Source: Ustulina deusta (lineage: Eukaryota > Ascomycota > Sordariomycetes > Xylariales > Xylariaceae). Taken from it: a DNA stretch of 64,000 bases. Position 1 is the stretch's first letter, and each line of letters starts with the position of its first letter. The notes beneath the pieces are model-generated. The model was not told the DNA's origin. It worked only from the letters and a program-made list of their open reading frames with translations, and did no database searches. The DNA lies in contig JAJNNX010000016.1 in assembly GCA_023159155.1 (NCBI GenBank), forward strand, positions 496,001-560,000, read 5' to 3'. Below, piece by piece: positions 34,957-47,909 of this stretch. Made by a program: the position numbers and the translations under genes.

Positions 34957-36022
34957 CTTGATAATCATTACTTCAATGAGGATGACCTCGAAGATTACTA
35001 CCACGAGAGTCTCTGGGGTTAGGCTTGTGCGCTACCTGATGAAAACAAAATCTACAGCTCTAGCGCCTCTTGACACTAAAGCAGTATTTCAGCACTACCC
35101 TCATCCCGATTGATAGCGCGCCTATTCTCTGGTTTCGAATTTGATGGACGAAACACGTATGATCGGGCCTCCTGATGAGTTCGTCGGTATATTCTATGCT
35201 CTCGGTGTCTACAGATGCAACGCGAACTCACTATTTGGCTCCTCCTTTGGCCGCTCAACAATGGAGCCTGATGTTGCATACAAATGTTGAAGAGTTGGAA
35301 GCCCCCGTACCACTTGCAACCCATCTGGAGAAGTTTCTCACGTAACCGTGGTCTTCTCCTAGGTAGGCATCACTTCTTGTGTAGCATTGAGTGCGGCACA
35401 GAAGATCTCCTTAAAACATGGTGTGAAGGAGATATTTTACATAAAAACGCTGTAGTTAATCAATCGCTCTTTAATTGCACAAAGTACATGATTACCCTCT
35501 TTTGTTGAAACTGGCAACGGGACACTTGGCTGTCTGTTTTGGTATGACACTTCGAAAAGGCCGAAGCCTGAAGGTACTCATATTCTGATTTCTGCTGAAG
35601 AGTTTGATGATTCGTCTTCTTGTTGGTCACGTTTGTTTGTCATGACTACGCTCTATTTTTTAATGGCCTATAATTCTTAATTTTTTTTTTTTCATGTTTA
35701 AAATTAGTGCCCACGTTTTCATATTTTATTAGCCACCTATCTAATCACAGAGCAGTTGGGACAGATAATAGATTTGGGAACAACTTGTATTAAGAGAGCA
35801 TGAGCAACTGAGGCGATTGTTCGACCTGCGACTAGGCCTAGGAGCCACCCATCATAAAAAATTCTAATAAAAAACACCACCCTGTAACAATCCTCCCTTC
35901 CATCCGCTCCAACCTAACACCCGGCCGCCCGAGGGGCGGTGAGGAGGAAAGGATTTCTCCGGAGGTGTCCTGAGTGAAACGCGACTATGGGCACTGCTTT
36001 ATGTCGAAAATGTTCTCGTGGC
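34957..36022. other. AT-rich intergenic spacer
   Basis: Nothing supported beyond the short in-frame tail after the exonuclease stop. A T-run lies near 35680-35692. The frames present are short and unrecognised. Confidence 0.5.
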
Positions 36023-36511
36023 TTATGCGACGAAGGGTCGTGCTTCCTTGTTATCGGCCCTCTTCTCCACTCCTTCTGTACTCCCGCATTGCAGATTAAA
36101 ATCTTCAAGGGTCAGGCGAATAGTGCGCCAGTAATTCAGCTCATATTCATTATGTTTTGTACCGAGGCCCTGGCCGACCGAGCACTCGCATACGAGTTTC
36201 GTGTCAACCAAGTGACAGGCGCTGCATGATGAGCTGAAGCCGCCATCGGAAACGTAGTTCAAGGTTCCCAAATAGTTGGCGAAGCAGCTGTCGAGGTCCA
36301 GGCTAAGGTCGACGGGCTCTGTAATTGCTGGATCCTGTGCTGGATTTGTACAGGTGGCATGTAGGACATGTCCGTCTGTTAACCGGATATTTTGGCAGTG
36401 GGCACTACTGAGTGACATCTTCTCATAATAGGGGATTGCGAACGCCGAGACGATGGCGAGAAGTGGAAGGTATGCAAGAGTTGATGCTAAGTTGGCCTTC
36501 ATGGTGTGCAT
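36023..36511 (-). CDS. Secreted cyanovirin-N-like (CVNH) protein
   Basis: Intronless, 162 aa (or 159 from the second Met, MKANLAST). An N-terminal signal peptide is evident: a hydrophobic stretch ending near VSAFA. The mature part has the CVNH pattern: SSAHCQNIRL, an ATC-type strand, then SLDLDSCFANYLG, followed by SSSCSACHL and LVCECS. There are eight cysteines, more than the four of cyanovirin itself, so extra disulfides are likely. CVNH proteins bind mannose-type glycans; fungal members are widespread with unclear roles. Near the C-terminus is a KR dibasic site (EKRADNK) that a Kex2-like protease could cut, releasing a 13-residue tail. It stands alone between unrelated genes. Confidence 0.75.
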   Translation of the reverse strand: MHTMKANLASTLAYLPLLAIVSAFAIPYYEKMSLSSAHCQNIRLTDGHVLHATCTNPAQDPAITEPVDLSLDLDSCFANYLGTLNYVSDGGFSSSCSACHLVDTKLVCECSVGQGLGTKHNEYELNYWRTIRLTLEDFNLQCGSTEGVEKRADNKEARPFVA

Positions 36512-37187
36512 TGATGTGATATTTGTGTAGATGGATTTGTGATATTGGAAAGAATCTGAGATAATTTGGAGCGCTTAAGCTGTTTTATATGCAAAGTGAA
36601 AAGAATATTGTGTCGATAGCTTTATAAGGAACTAGAAAAGAACTTCTATTTTTATGTTATAGCTGCACCTTGTTTCGCCTTTATATTTCACCACTTTGTA
36701 TTGTAACAATTAGCTGTAAGCGCATTGTCATTTGGACCGTTGACAAAGGGAGCAGATGTTCTTCACACAAACAGGCCTAGCCTATCACTGGAGGAATGAA
36801 AGAAGAAGTCGAGGCGCCGATAGCAGAACAGAGAATATTGCTCAAAGCCTGTTGGCACATGCCCAAAAGCCTTCCTTATACGTTTGCTTGCATTGAAGAC
36901 ACCACCCCCACATCATGGTATGAATAAGCAAATTTATGGCGATTTCCTGGGATTGAGCCTTATTCTATCAAATACCTAGCCAACATGGATGGACTCCGCG
37001 GTGGTCACTATCTGGGCTACTCATTCACTAAACGTCGAGCAGATTCCAGCTACGTGACTAAAGATTGACTGGAATTCTGAAATTGACCACGCTTGCCCTT
37101 GAAATGTCTCTCAATAACTAGCAAATTAATCAAAATCATGAAGCTGCCCAATACGTACCCTAACGTTGCCGGGAGCGAACGATGAGG
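36512..37187. other. AT-rich spacer
   Basis: Upstream region of the CVNH gene and 3' flank of the histidine kinase. No reading frame of note. Confidence 0.5.
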
Positions 37188-40100
37188 TTAAACCTTGTCC
37201 CTCGTCGGGAGTGGTGATTGTGAATCCTGTCTCTCTTTCTTGTTCAAATCCCCCTCGGCCAGATATTCTTCGTCGTGAATGCAGTTTGGCGGCGAAAGCG
37301 ATGAAGCCTTGCTAGATATATCCGCCTTTGTTGCATTTAAATTTTTCTTTTCTGAGTGTACGTCATTAGACCGCGCGAACCTAGTTGTTATGTCAGCGGG
37401 GAGATCCAAAGATGGCGAGTGGCCATCGTATGTTACGTTCTGTTTCGCGGCCTTGGGCGTCAACAGAGCGTCGAAAATCTCCTTGCCAAGTTCCCGGTTG
37501 TCCCCAGAGATGTGGTCTTGCTTCATCTGATCAAGGCCACAGCGACAGCCTTGATTCTGTAAAATGTCGGATTCTGAACCGTGGTAGGCAGATTCTGAAC
37601 CGTCTGATAATGACCAACTAGATGAAGAAGGGCATGGAGAGTTTCTCCTACAATTCTTGCTCCATCTCACCAACATCTTTTCCAATGTGGTGCTAGAGAC
37701 TGGCTTTGGCAAATAGTCGTCCATGCCGGCTTTTGTACACTTTTCCTTGTCGCCTTGAATTGCTGAAGCTGTCATGGCTACAATAGGTACATCCCTCGCA
37801 AAATATTTGTACGTCGCATCATGTCGTAAGATATGTGTGCACTTATAACCATCGATTACCGGCATCTGAACATCCATGAGAATGATATCGGGTTTAGGGC
37901 GTTTTTCATCGCAGGACTCTTTGATATACTCAAGCGCTTCTTGCCCGTTCCAAACAGCACTTGCTTTGAAACCCAGCTTCGTGATCTTCTTCAAAGCAAT
38001 CTGTTGGTTGATAGCACTAGACTGTGTCAGTAAACCCCCATGGCCCAAGCTAATAATATTAACTTACTTATCCTCAACGACAAGAACATGAATGTTGGAA
38101 CGTTCAGACATGGGCAAGTCTTTTCCATCGTAGTTGAAAGCTGTTGGCGGAAGAAGGTTGGCAGATGTTCGTCTTGGGGGAAGCTCGTCGGCGGAAGGAT
38201 CGGGCGTCGGACCACCAGGCTGTGTGCGCGGATATTGTTCTCGGCCCGAACTGGTGCAAGAAATGCTCATTTCGGTCTGCAATCGATAAGGGAGAGAACC
38301 GATGTCTACGAGCGAGGATTCGTCGGAGGGTTGCGGCTTTGCGAATGGTATCCAAAAGGTTGCGATCGTACCATTTCCCACTGTTGATTCAAGCGTGATC
38401 TTTCCTTTCATAAGATCAAGGAGGTTCTTTGATATAGTGAGACCCAGTCCCGAACCACCAAATTTCCTTACTGTTGATGGATCCCCTTGACTGAACGGTT
38501 CAAACAATCGCTTTCGTACCTCAGGCTGGATGCCAATCCCAGAGTCCTCCACAACGAATTTGATTTCGAGAGTCTCATTCGTTTCCTTTGCTTTCGATAC
38601 AGAAAATCTGACGTATCCAGTGCTTGTGAATTTGATACTATTCGTAAGGAGATTAGTAATGACCTGACGAACGCGTCCCGGGTCACCCAGGAGTTTGAGA
38701 TCATCCTTAATATCCGGTGAAATATCTGAGCTGAAGTCCAAGTTCTTCCTCTCGGCGGTAAAGCTAAGCATTTTAGTAACGTCCTTCACTATCATTGGTA
38801 ACGAGAACTGGACTTCCTCAACGTCTAATCGACCGGATTCGATTTTAGAGAAATCTAAAATATCATTAATAACGCCTAGCAGTGCATTGGCAGAACGGCG
38901 GATGTTCTCGGCGTATTCTAGCTGTTCATCCTGTAAGGTTGAATCGAGAAGTAGCTCGGTCATTCCAAGGACTCCAGTGATCGGTGTTCGGATCTCGTGA
39001 GACATCTACTGAAGTTAGAATTATTATATATTGTATTTTGATCTGCCAAAGTCTCACATTTGCTAGGAATTGGCTCTTCAGCCGACTGGCTTCTTTGGCT
39101 GCCGCCTCTTTAGCCATATACTGTCGCTTTTCCCGAACATGCACCTTCACATCTTGCTCGCGCTCTTTCAACTCGGTTACGTTCACAATCACACCGATGG
39201 CGCCCTCAATTGTCGTGTGATCAGAGTTGCTGAATTTAGGGTTGGTCGCAATTATGGGCATGAACCTCGTTTTATAGAAATGCCGTTCTGGTTTCATGTG
39301 AGTAGTCAGCAAGCAGCGAGAAGCGATACCGTAGCGAACCTATTTCATGCTCCTGAACTGTGTCACTTCGTTTCCTACCAGCCAGAATATCGTCGACTGG
39401 TTGGAGAAAAACTGATGCCTCTCCCTTACGGAGGGACAGGCCAAGGTCATTGAATACTTCATCGACATTGCGCCCGATATATCGCTTTGAGTCATGATTG
39501 GGTTTTCCATCACTTGGATTGGTGTATCCGTCATTCCGTATGAGAGCCCCTTCCAACATAGTGACCTTTCGATCGCGATCGACAGAGAATATCGTTGTTT
39601 GGGCGTGTGACAGGACGCTCAGCAGCTGTTTTCGAGATTGCTTTGCTTCTAGTTTTGCTTCCATCGTCTCATGGACGTCAGTACAGGTTCCAAACCACTT
39701 TAAAATCTTTCCAGTCTTGTCTTTGAGTGGTAAAGCTCGTCCTAACATCCACCTCCACTCGCCCTCTTTGCTTAGGCAACGATATTCTACCCTGTATGGA
39801 TCCCCCGTTTCCAAGCTGCGGTTCCATGTTGTCATGGTTGCTGCCATATCATCAGGATGAAAGGGAATCTGCCATCCGAGGCCAAGAGAGTCTTCTGGGG
39901 TAAGATGGGTGAATTCATACCATCTCTTGTTGAAGAAATCGTGCATACCGTCAGGAGTAGCAGTCCACACCATCTGAGGCATCGTGTCGCATATGAGTTT
40001 AAACCGTTCTTCCTCAGCCTTTTTGATATTGGTGATCTCTTGCGCCATATACGTGAAGTCTCGACACGTTACAACCCCTCCTATCATTTCTCCAGTCTTT

Positions 40101-41530
40101 TCATCCCTGAGAATCTCGCCTAACACGTCGTAGACCACCTTTTTGCCATTGGTTTTATTGTACGCCCCGATCCGCCGTCCCGAAAACGGCTTCTGCTCTC
40201 GCAATAGAACGGTGGTTGGGAATTCAGAAGATGTGAGCTTTCGGGTGAAGTCTTCGTTCCAGACATCCGAGCTTGGTAGCACGTCATATCCACCAGTACT
40301 ATTCATGAAACTTGAAGGTTTGAAAAGCTCTCTGGCAGCCCTATTAAAGACAGGTGCGCTACCATCCTTCCACATAGCCAGAATAGGCATTTCTGTGTTG
40401 TCTAGGAGCGCATCCTTAATGACGGTTACCTTTTGAAGGGATGAAGGTGTGCTCGATTGCAGGAAGCCAGAAGAAGTAGCAATGGCTGGAAATGGGGCGC
40501 AGGAAGAAGGCCTCGTAGCGATGCTGGGATAGATTGAAGTTGAACTCTGGTCTTGACCTAGCGACTTAACCAAAGATTGGTTGCATGCTGAGTTTGATGT
40601 TTCGTTTGCAGCCCCAAAATCAGAGGGTTGGGAGGCCGGTATCAGAGACTCCGTAGTAGAACACAGCTCCAAATTTGTATCGTTGAAAGTCATCATATAA
40701 TAGGTCTGATGATTCTCTATTTCCCAGGAGGTAATAACCATCTTAGTAGTGGTTCGACACCCTGATCGGTGGGATTTCATGTCCATTTCAGAGCTGAATT
40801 CCTTGAAGGTGATGACAATATCAACTGTAGAATCGGAACCTGTTTTCCTCAAAACACCGAATGGTGAGCTTGCCCCTGATTTACCCGACTTCGGGATTGC
40901 GCTGCCCTGGAGGTTGTTGGCATCCGACGAGAAGGATTCGGTCGCGTGCGTCGATCTCATCTCAGCTTTCAGACCCTCGAGAAAAGAGTCCAAAGACAGT
41001 CTCATAGGGTCGCCATCTTTTAGAATATCAACGCCGATCTGGGACAGGGTTTTCCCCTTCAGTATATCAGAAACAGACCGTGAGCCTTGGTGACGGATAG
41101 GGGATTCTCCAATGAATCCCAATAATCTTCCCATAGCGTCATTCGCTAAAACGATCGTCTTTAAGCTATCTAAGAGAAGCAAAGGTACAGGAAGGAATTG
41201 CATGGCGGAGAAGGCAAGCTGTGCTGGGGATATCATATCCGTGGATAACCGCATAGCGCTTCCCGACGTGTATGACATTTCTCCAGATTGAGTGGTCATC
41301 GTTTCCTGTCGCTCGGTCACGGGATGCAAATCTCCGTGTTGAAGGGTGGCGAATAGAGGAGTAGATGAAGAGCATAGCTTGTAAGAACAATTGGCATCAA
41401 CATAATCTTCTAGGGGAGACTGAGTCGATGGTGCATCACCGTCTGTTGGAATCTCGCAAGATCCTATATTGGCGGGAGTGCTAAGTATACGAAGAGGGGG
41501 AACGATACGACAATCATTCGGATATGCCAT
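37188..41530 (-). CDS. Hybrid histidine kinase with PAS domains
   Basis: Four exons (41530-39340, 39287-39058, 39005-38068, 38016-37188) give 1,395 aa. The N-terminal half carries PAS-like sensor segments: one near VPLLLLDSLKTIVLANDA, another with TPDGMHDFFNKRWYEF followed by the PAC-like EYRCLSKEGEWRWMLGRA. No membrane segment is evident, so it is probably a cytoplasmic sensor. The HisKA H-box reads MSHEIRTPITG, with the phospho-accepting His at about 810. HATPase motifs follow: NLLTNSIKF (N box), EDSGIGI (G1) and GGSGLGL (G2). The C-terminal receiver begins VVEDNAINQQ and carries the phospho-accepting Asp in LMDVQMP and the Lys in DYLPKP. Such kinases feed the Ypd1-Ssk1/Skn7 phosphorelay. 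Exon joins EI|ERHFY, LAN|MSHE and ED|NAINQQ restore canonical sequence. Confidence 0.93.
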
Positions 41531-43047
41531 GGTGATAGGTTAGATCTGGACGATGACAGGACGCCATATACATTCGCAGTTCATGCCATAGATGTTTTTC
41601 TCATTGAATATAATGACAATGCATTAGAAGGCCAACCCGGGTAAAAAGCATAGTTTACTAATCAAAGAACAGCCTCGAAATTTGAGTTGCGGCCTCGGCG
41701 AATTTATTATTCGAGCAAGGAGGCTTCGAAAGTTCGATACTACTAGACTAGCAATCTTTAGTGTAAACTCTTTTGCTTGGCTCCAGAATGGGATATTTGT
41801 GGCCCGCCAAAATACATGAAACCGGTGGAAGAAATGTAGAATAGCGATTACAGTAAATTTAACATAGCTCTACAGTAGATGTAAACCATTCTAGTAAATG
41901 TGCTATCTAGGGTAGCTTGATGCGTGGACTGTTGGCAATATTAATGTTGTGTAGAGGAATGAGCTAAAGCCTCTCTGCTTGGGATCTAAACTTCCATCTA
42001 CGATGATCTACGTAAAGATGAGGGAACTGCGACAAATTTGGCGTAGACTAGACTGCTCTAGACCAATGTATGATAACGGGAACAAAATAAGAGGCTCTGG
42101 AGCAGGTTAAACGGCTGACGGCTTCACCACCCCGCATATGCACAGGCGGCCAGCACCCACATTGTGTTGCATCCCTGTCCTTTGATATACCACGATAAAG
42201 GATGGTGGGCAGCTATAATGACCAATCCATTCAAAGATAGCGATGGCAACTTGGTACGATGCTTGGTAGCGCTTCATACAAAAATTCCTATTAATCTACT
42301 ACCCGATTTGACAGCAGTGTCTATCAACGTAAAAGTAATGATGTCTCTTGATTAGAGTTTCGGCCAAATGACAAGGTCCGTTAGAGGTGGCTATCTAAGC
42401 TGCGTTTGTAAAATATCTTGACGGCCCTCGTGTGGGCATCAATGCTTCTCATGCAGCAAAGTTTTTTGCCCACCCACATGTGAAAGTATAATCCTTATAC
42501 CTGGTGGTTTAGATGGGAGAGACGGTATGTAGGCGAGAGGCAGGGGAACTCTGGAGATCTAACAATACGCCCTGAGATCCTAATATGATCCATCGCTAGT
42601 GGGCAGATCTTGCATCATGTCCCCGTAAACTACTAAGTAGCTTATTGTATTACCTAGGAATCATCGTAGGTAGAGGCCTGGGTCGAGGAGTACACAAAAC
42701 GGACAATAAGGGGTAGGTGCTAGTCTAAGATGTAAGCTATCTAGTGTAGTAAAGTGAACCAATAATGACACCCTGACAACATGCTACACACCACCTTATT
42801 GGGGACTAATTGGCCACGAGTGTCGCTGAATCCTCTAAGTTCGGCCCCCCAGCTTGTCATCAGCTGGATCTAGACTTCCTTAGAATAGCTTAGAATAGCT
42901 TAGAAATCGAATCGATAGATCGTTTCTGTATGTCCTTGATGAGTTGTCCACAGGTGCTATATTTGTCGAGGTCTATAATTCGCCGTGCCAGTGCTACTGT
43001 ACATCTCTTGATCTCACTCGAAATCGCCGTTCACGGATAGCTTCATG
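41531..43047. other. Intergenic, AT-rich
   Basis: About 1.5 kb upstream of the histidine kinase and downstream of the metalloprotease gene. A short tandem TAGAATAGCT-like duplication is seen near 42880-42903. No supported gene. Confidence 0.55.
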
Positions 43048-44337
43048 CTAGTTGGATGAGAGCTTAATAGTGCCACAGAGATCGCATGACCACCATTGGC
43101 TCTCCCGGACCCTGCCACAAAAATGGCACGTCCACGACCGTGATGCAGAAGCTGCAGGCTGAAAGGCGGGTGGCGGTGATTCTTTTGCCCTTCTCGTTGC
43201 ATTCGTAGACGAGGATTGCCTCTGCCCATTAATGTTTCTCCCATCTGATCCAGTGAGGTCGATTACTGTTTGCTGCTGCGTTGCAGACCTCTCGGTTCTT
43301 TCCGTCCCACATGCGTCGCAGCATAGATAGCCTGATGGGTTATTCAGAGTACAAACGCCGCATATCCACGTGCTCCCTGTCTCCTTATCTCCTTGTAGGC
43401 CATGCCGAGCTGTCGATGATTGCGCGGCCATTCCTGGACCTCGATGTCTTCCTTTTACCGTAATATCGTCCCTACCAGTGTTGCTGGCAGCACTAGGTGG
43501 CACATAGGCTCCCCCCTTCCTGGCCATTTCTTCCTCCTGCACAATCTCCCACAATGCCTGTGCTATTGCGGCATCATTCGCTGCATCTTCATCAGCTTTG
43601 GTCCTGAAGCCGTTCCTCGTCGCCATATTTGCGATCTCAACGATCTCATCTTGCGTTCGGTTATCATTCGCACAACCTCGTAATGTTCGGTTACGGCGTT
43701 CAACTGCGTCCCCAATAACCCTCCGGATATCTTGCCCAGGTCGAGGGGCAGCACCGCCGAGCCGTTGACCTGAACCGGAACTCAACGTGCGCCGCTTCTC
43801 GGCAGCGACACGAGCCAGTCTCCGAGCTTCATCCATGGGGATCATTCCACCGCCGAGCTGGTGACCCTCTGACAAGAATCCTTCCCCAGTATAACCCTTT
43901 AACGTCAGTGACAAATGTTCGTCGCGAAGTTGATTCCACAGAGCGTGGAATTTTGCGTCGTGCGGGCCATGAACGTTGTGAGCAAGCTCATGTAGCATTG
44001 TATCGGCAACCTGCTCAATGGGGAGAAACTGGTTCCGGTCTCCGGGATACCGAAGCCGGAGACAGATCCTTTGCCCGCGATCTACATTGAGTCCTACCGA
44101 TAAATGTCAACTACGCTTTTCCTTTCTCCTCTTATCCGAAGCCGACATAGGTGTCTTACCCAGCAGGTTTTGTTGGTCGGGGTAGAATTCAGTAAGTTGG
44201 CCAACTTTCCATCCCCGTGCACGCATGAGAGGCTTCACTAATGAAGCTACCTTCTTGAGCGTGTGCAATGCATCAGCAGCACGTGGGAAGTCCGCTAGAT
44301 GCGAATATGAAAGCACTGAAGGATCGACTTCTGGCAT
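43048..44337 (-). CDS. WSS1: WLM-domain metalloprotease, WSS1-type DNA-protein crosslink protease
   Basis: Two exons (44337-44160, 44093-43048) give 407 aa; the join reads LLG|LNVDRGQRICLRLR. The zinc protease site HELAHNVHGPHD (HExxHxxGxxH-type, WLM signature) lies near residue 94. The C-terminal half has a predicted SUMO-interacting motif, VIDLTG, flanked by two RanBP2-type zinc fingers: W-x-C-x2-C-x10-C-x2-C at WICGVC...CDACG, and a second, similar one at WTCHFC...CDLCG near the end. In yeast Wss1 degrades proteins covalently trapped on DNA, recruited by SUMO and Cdc48. Two fingers rather than one is a small difference from the yeast enzyme. The start is the ATG giving MPEVDPSVLS. Confidence 0.9.
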
Positions 44338-46210
44338 TTTCAATCAGGACCCTGCAGGTCCGTGACCGAGAGTGCAGGATAACCAAGCGTACCGGGCAGA
44401 CGTTGCGCTTGCGGACAGAATTGAGATATGATGGCTATACGTAATGACGACCAGATAAGCAGAGAGAGAAATCCTGGAAGGTCAAGATGCCCATTTGTAT
44501 TTAATCGGAAATGAAACACACGTTGGAGGGGAATACAGCTCGCTCGGCGGCGAGATGACAAGCGTCTGCATGAATACCCGGATCACCAGGGAGCGAAGCT
44601 GAAGTGAATGGTGGGTGAAATAATGGAATAGTCGAACGAAAAAACGCCAGCTTGTCGTTTCTAAATCGGATGGCAGGCCGCGAGGCCGTCGCGTAAGCCA
44701 ACCCCCAACTTCTAGAAGTTGCTCGTGAGGTATGCGCGTTGCCACCACTCGCCTACAGGCTCCAGCATTAGAAAGCTGGAGTGTTTCCCCACCTTTCGGA
44801 TAACTACATTTCCGATAACTATATTTCCTTTACCTAGTTACACAGAAAATGCTTATACACAGGTAGTTGACTATATCAGAGAGGTAGCAACCTTGGCACC
44901 TGAGGTGGCCTTGGCATTGACTGAGACCATACCTATGAGACAGACCCATTCAGCAGTAAGAGTATTCATTGAACGTGAATTTAATGCGAAGTTTGAAAGA
45001 AGGTATAATATATATTAAAGACCTCCCGCTGAGGCTTCACTCCATCCTATTAACAACGTCAATACCCGCCTAAATTATTATAACACTGTACTAGCTAGGT
45101 ATGTTTACTGAATATGAATAGATCCCCTACCATAGGATCAGATGTCATGGCTCAAAACTACCTACCTAAGTAGGTATCTAGGTAGTGCACCTAGCACCTA
45201 TGGCCGGGATCTAAGTTATTAAGAGCACCTTGTCACAAGGGATCATTGGATTCAGACCCCTTCATTATATTATATATACCCTTAATTCATGTACTCCAGG
45301 ATAAATTATTGATTATACTAACTGCCCAGTATGTGCCGATGATGTACTGCCGTACAATATGGATAGAGACAACAACACGATGAATCGGTATGCACTGGAG
45401 CACATCGAAAAAACGAGGATAAAACGACAAAGAGTCGAAGCTAGAAGTTCCAATGCCAAAATCCAGCTGTCTATACGGTTATACTTTATTGCTCTACAAC
45501 AGTTAAGTATAGTGACTCAAATACTCGTTAATTATGTGATATGACATTTTGTGAATCATTCTCCTTCTAAGGTTATTGCTGTCGCAAAACAGGACTATAT
45601 TTCATGGTTGTTCGTCAACAAATCTCCAGGTATGACGCCGACTGGGTCTCGGAAATCTTAAACGACGTGAGAAATTCCAGCAGAGGAGGTCATATGCATA
45701 CTGCAAATGGACTGACGGTCAAGGTTTTCAATTCGTCTTGGGCGAGGTTATTCGCGACTACTGAACGAGCGAAGTACGACCATTTTGACAATGTTCACTG
45801 ACACCTCTACTCCGAGAGGCGAACTCGTTTCATGGAGCAAGGCAAGGCGATTCAATAGAGAACATATTTGATTCAAGAATGTACGCGAAAAATAGGGCCC
45901 CAAGATGGGGGGCCAAACTCATGAATGATATTTCAATTGATGCATGACATGCTTCAACCTTCCATGCGGACTCATCTCTCAAACTACAATACTTATCATC
46001 ATATGGACTGCGACTTTACATCATGCGTACATATTGCGCATATCCCCGTGCCGCACTAGGGCCGATATGAATAACACTGCGAGGCTGATGGGACTTGGGT
46101 TTGGGACTTGGGTTTCGATCCTTGAGACTAAGAATAGGGCTCTTCAGCCACACTTCTACATCGTAGCGATAATGGAACCAGACGGAGAATAAAATCTCAC
46201 GAGGAAGATC
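44338..46210. other. AT-rich spacer with no clear gene
   Basis: Frames at 44719-45018 and 45359-45544 have protein-like stretches but no domain I recognise, and stops interrupt their continuation. The AT-rich stretch around 45000-45600, with TACCTA/TAGGTA runs near 45156-45190, may be a decayed element. This is not established. Confidence 0.4.
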
Positions 46211-47909
46211 CTATTGCAGGCCCGCAACATAGTAATTAAAGTTACAGAAGCCATTCGTGGGCTGATCCGAAACATCGATCTTGCTGCTAGCCTTCGCAAC
46301 GACGTTTCCACTCCCATCGAGCAATTCGAGTAGCTGCACACCCGTTTTCAGACCCTCAATCGAGTTGTAGCTCAGCCCACTCGTCACAGACTGAGTCGCA
46401 AGGACTTGCCCTCCGCTGGACACGCGGACCCGGAAGCCTTGGCTCCCAACTGGAAGAACAATGGCGTAAACTACAGTATCACGAGCCCCGCCATTGCCAC
46501 GAGGAGTTCCGTCGCCACCGTTGTTGACGCACGATTTTAAGACGCCGCGGTACCACATGGCGCCGGCGAACGACGCTCCATTTGAGGGAACCATTGAGCT
46601 TGTGTCCGATGCGCCGCCCTTGAAAGCCTCGATGAAAGACGAGATGAGCGGCTGCCATCCCGTGTGGGGGTTCGCATCTGTATCCCCATACTGAAGGATT
46701 TCCTCCGTCACGGTCTCGGGCCAAGATGGGCCAATGTAGTGGCTTTCACCGGCATCATTCTAGGGGTTGCTTAGGTTAATCATAAATCGAGGTTGGGCAC
46801 AATAGATGGATAGGATGCTAGAGAGGTGAAAAGATGAGGAGGGTAGTCGTGGAGACTTACCCAAGTGATCACCTCTGTGAATTCTGGGGATAGCTGCAAG
46901 ATCTGGTTCATGCGTTCCGGTAAAGTTGTCTCTCCATCGCGGTACCACTATAACAGCTGGAGTCAGTAATTACTCTTTTAAGCAGTTCTGGAGCTCTCGA
47001 AACATGCTCCCGAAACATACTCCTGAGACATTTCGGGAGCTCTCAAGTTCCTTAGAAAGGGAAGAAAATGACTCCAGCGGTAACTCACAGAGTCTCCGCA
47101 ACAATGCTTGTACTGGAGTGTAGATAGACCTAAGATGACATCAACTTCAAGTGCCCAGAGTAGCGCGAACAGAGATGCCGGGTTCTACCTACCCATAACA
47201 TAAGTTTTTCCTGCGGCATCAGCCGCTGTCTTGACCGCCTCGTCACGCGCCGACGACACGTTAGTCCCAGGGGTATCCGACACATCGGGCCAGTTCGTCT
47301 CCCAGCTAAACACGCCATCGACGACGCCACCCCAGTTCTGGAAGAAGGTGGAAGGCTGGCTGTAGTAATTGCCATCGGCTTCGGGGTTAGGAATCAGGTA
47401 AACATTATTCGCCGTCTTGAAGTTCCTCCAAGCATCCACACCGATGGCCCCACCGCTATACGACGACACCACCGGCCGGTCGGCGTCGCCGTAGCGCAAG
47501 TACGACGCGCGATCGGCGAACTGCGTATACAGCGCCGCATGCGTGTTGATGTCGCCCGTCTGGTAGAAGTCGAAGCTGAAGAAGAGCTTGAAGTCGTCCC
47601 GCGTGTCCGCATAGTCGAAGAGCTGGTTCACTGCGCTCTTCAGCCAGTCTGCGTTAGGCACGCCGATGTTCAGCGCGAAGGCGTCGAAGCCTGCCGCTGC
47701 TGCTTGCTCGATGTCTTGCTGTGCATGGTCTGTGTTGGGGTCTATCCCTCCAACCTAAAAGTGAATTAGCGAAAGACGCGCGAAAGATGATATGCGTTGA
47801 CGATAGTTACCAGATAATGCGCGAACACTAGTTTCGCTTCCGCTGCTTTGCCAAGTAGACTAGCGCTGCCCACCAGTAGAGCGAGGGTGGAGCAGAGGGC
47901 GCGATGCAT
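46211..47909 (-). CDS. Secreted glycoside hydrolase family 71 alpha-1,3-glucanase
   Basis: Five exons (47909-47811, 47754-47193, 47129-47089, 46947-46861, 46759-46211) give 445 aa. A signal peptide is present (about 25 residues, ending KAAEA), and the mature part begins KLVFAHYLVGGIDP, the usual GH71 opening. Family features: DIEQAAAAGFDAFALNIG, FFSFDFYQTGD, WGGVVDGVFSWETNWPD, and the late WNDAGESHYIGP block (commonly WNDYGESHYIGP, so Tyr is replaced by Ala). The enzyme cleaves alpha-1,3-glucan (mutan) in fungal cell walls, acting outside the cell in wall remodelling or mycoparasitism. There is no extra carbohydrate-binding module after the catalytic part. Exon 3 is only 41 nt, and all joins keep frame. 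Confidence 0.9.
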
